From NCBI GenBank assembly GCA_050261415.1, contig JBLNDG010000208.1, positions 1-6,643 on the forward strand: 6,643 nucleotides of DNA. Direction: 5' to 3'. How positions within the stretch are numbered: the stretch's first letter is position 1; every line of letters begins with the position of its first letter. This document shows positions 5,137 through 6,643 of this stretch, piece by piece. The notes below the pieces were generated by a model. The model saw only the letters and a list, made by a program, of their open reading frames with translations, made no database searches and was not told where the DNA came from. A program made the translations under genes and the position numbers. Source of the DNA: JBLNDG01 sp050261415 (GTDB taxonomy: Bacteria > Bacillota > Clostridia > Lutisporales > Lutisporaceae).

Positions 5137-5175
5137 GTTTTTCGATGACTTATTAGACTTTTCGAGTGTGTTCAT
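4981..5175 (-). CDS. Hypothetical 64-residue protein
   Basis: I do not recognise this small, charged and aromatic-rich protein; a characteristic stretch is ELYDNGIKQWDTNDINYG. It follows the GNAT fusion gene by 12 bases and is in the same frame, separated by two TAA codons (5188-5190 and 5179-5181), so it would be co-transcribed. Support for coding is purine-first codons in 42 of 64 positions and a natural residue composition. The weakness is the start: no ribosome binding site precedes the ATG at 5173-5175. It could be translated by coupling from the upstream gene, be a former C-terminal extension of that gene cut off by stop codons, or be non-coding. No signal peptide or membrane segment is visible. 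Confidence 0.4.
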   Translation of the reverse strand: MNTLEKSNKSSKNLLICFHEQILHKRIELYDNGIKQWDTNDINYGFAWNKMIAYFIGGNYERDN

Positions 5176-5187
5176 TGCTTAATAGTA

Positions 5188-6643
5188 TTAAATAATAGTT
5201 TCTGTTTTAATAATGCTTGTTTTAAATGAATCAATTTCCTCAATCATTCTTGAAATAGTTATGTTCTTTTCAGGCTCTTCTATTCTCATAGCATATCTTG
5301 CATAATCCAGTAAAAAGCTCTTTATTGTAGTTGCCTCTATCCCTTTGTGAGATTTAATATTTTCGTTTAGTTGCAGGGCTATCAGATCCAAATTATTGAC
5401 ATTTTCCTTGCCGTCGCTTAAAGCTGGCTGGATATAGTTAAATAAAATCTTCCTATACCCCATTTTATTCCAAAACCATAAATATTTAATTGCGTCTTTA
5501 TTGCTGTCCGCATCTGCTTTTTCTATTTCACAAAAAATATAATCAATATTGTTCTTTTTATTATTCCTGGCATCTTTCCTTAATAATTCAATAGCTTTCT
5601 GATATAAACGAGTACCTATACCCTCTGACCGGCATTCTTTCTTTACGGCAATAAATTCTATAACGCCGCAATTCGAGCGTTCAAAATAATCACAAATCAA
5701 TCCTCCAACTATAACGCCCGAACCAATGGCTAGTATAACATGATAGTTGTTTTTACCATACCAACCATTTTCCTTTTTATTTAAGTAGTCTATTATATTA
5801 TCCAGACTCTCTCTTTCATCTTTTGGAAATGAATCAATATAGATACTGGCATAGTATTCACCAAGAAGCGCAACGCTGCGTTTATCCTGAATACTAACTT
5901 CCATTAAAGTCAAATCATCATATGAGTTGGAAAAAAACGCATCAAATGAACTAAAGACATCACTTTCAGAGCAACTCATATTTATGATAACATTACTTCT
6001 GTATTTTTGAGACAACTCATCATCCTGTTTTATTCTGGTTTTGTACCGGTCAAAAAACTTACTTTCAATATATGGGTTCATTGAAAGACAATAACGGTAT
6101 TTTTTCTCTACATTATCAATTGAAAACATTCTGTCAAAATGTTCAAAACATTTCGTTATAAGGGAATTAATACAAGCTTCATAGCTATCCTTGTTTGCTA
6201 AATTGGCATGTTCAAAAAAAGTAATTGCTCTTGAGGGTTGAAAACAACTGTCTTCATCAGTAACAGATTCAAACATTATCCATACATAAGCCGTGCAATA
6301 ATAGTTTAATGCAGCATAATTTTTCTTTATATCATATTCAATTGGCTCAAGTAAAAATCCTGTACTCTCTTTTGCAACCTTATTTATAAAATATATATTT
6401 AACGGGCTGAACTCCTCCCTATAGTAATCTATATATTTCTTTGCCTTATATAACCGGCAGGTCAATTCACACAATACTCCGTTCGAATGGTTTGTAATAC
6501 TGTTCCATAAATCATTAAGCATTTCATTACTATTCAGAACCACGTGCAGAGAATTGCTTTCATCTCCAAATGCATATTGACAGAGTTTATAGTGCCCTTC
6601 CTGATGTTTCATCTGGTAACTGGGTCCCCATAACAACCAGGCA
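5188..6643 (-). CDS. GNAT acetyltransferase fused to an unrecognised N-terminal region (5'-partial)
   Basis: The frame is open to the window edge, so the N-terminus is probably missing; 484 residues are visible. The first candidate start inside the window (TTG at 6634-6636, used as residue 1) and the first ATG (residue 9) both lack a convincing ribosome binding site. Residues about 1-250 match no family I know. They are acidic and rich in aromatics and Cys, and mostly helical-looking, with no membrane segment. Residues about 263-422 form a GNAT domain: strand YHVILAIGSGVIVGGLICDYF (298-318), motif A VIEFIAVKKECRSEGIGTRL (325-344) with the acetyl-CoA loop Arg336-Ser-Glu-Gly-Ile-Gly341, and KYLWFWNKMGYRK at 384-396. 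A 60-residue helical tail follows. It is likely a cytoplasmic acyltransferase whose N-terminal region may bind the acceptor or a partner; the substrate is unknown. Its DNA is much more AT-rich than the other genes, suggesting separate origin. Confidence 0.75.
   Translation of the reverse strand, partial: AWLLWGPSYQMKHQEGHYKLCQYAFGDESNSLHVVLNSNEMLNDLWNSITNHSNGVLCELTCRLYKAKKYIDYYREEFSPLNIYFINKVAKESTGFLLEPIEYDIKKNYAALNYYCTAYVWIMFESVTDEDSCFQPSRAITFFEHANLANKDSYEACINSLITKCFEHFDRMFSIDNVEKKYRYCLSMNPYIESKFFDRYKTRIKQDDELSQKYRSNVIINMSCSESDVFSSFDAFFSNSYDDLTLMEVSIQDKRSVALLGEYYASIYIDSFPKDERESLDNIIDYLNKKENGWYGKNNYHVILAIGSGVIVGGLICDYFERSNCGVIEFIAVKKECRSEGIGTRLYQKAIELLRKDARNNKKNNIDYIFCEIEKADADSNKDAIKYLWFWNKMGYRKILFNYIQPALSDGKENVNNLDLIALQLNENIKSHKGIEATTIKSFLLDYARYAMRIEEPEKNITISRMIEEIDSFKTSIIKTETII

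Overview
The window looks like part of a chromosome from a low-to-moderate GC Gram-positive bacterium, probably a member of the Clostridia. This is an inference. It rests on strong AAGGAG-type ribosome binding sites, TATAAT and extended TGnTATAAT promoters, use of GTG and TTG starts, and protein families common in that class (a ProX-like tRNA deacylase, a YhcC/YtqA-type radical SAM protein, PptA-like and YjbQ-like small enzymes). Every confident gene lies on the minus strand, so transcription runs from the right edge to the left edge. I see no rRNA, tRNA, CRISPR array, insertion sequence or phage gene.

In transcription order the layout is as follows. (1) 6643-5188 is a 5'-truncated, AT-rich gene. 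Its unrecognised N-terminal region is followed by a GNAT acetyltransferase domain. (2) 5187-4852 is a complex spacer. It holds a possible 64-residue ORF, an overlapping 17-codon mini-ORF, two inverted repeats, an AT palindrome and apparent promoter signals on both strands. (3) 4851-3523 encodes a DUF1254/DUF1214 protein and is closed by a clear rho-independent terminator at 3493-3450. (4) An extended -10 promoter at about 3412-3440 drives a TIGR01212-type radical SAM gene (3357-2353). That gene overlaps the start of a YbaK/ProX-type tRNA deacylase gene (2393-1854). (5) A second extended -10 promoter at about 1758-1787 drives a yjbQ-like gene (1688-1296), then a pptA-like tautomerase gene 14 bases downstream (1281-1051), and possibly a two-domain GNAT gene (963-76).

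The genes do not form one pathway. The central and left parts look like ordinary housekeeping and accessory enzymes in two short operons: tRNA quality control with a radical SAM enzyme, then two small enzymes plus an acetyltransferase. The least conventional part is 4842-6643. There, sampled base composition drops sharply (23% and 33% GC in two 60-base lines, against 53-58% in lines from the left GNAT gene and the DUF1254 gene). The GNAT fusion has an N-terminal region I cannot place. An 11-bp inverted repeat pairs the start codon of the DUF1254 gene with a sequence just upstream. I found no recognisable defence, toxin-antitoxin or natural-product cluster. The spacer and the fusion protein are the best places to look for something undescribed.
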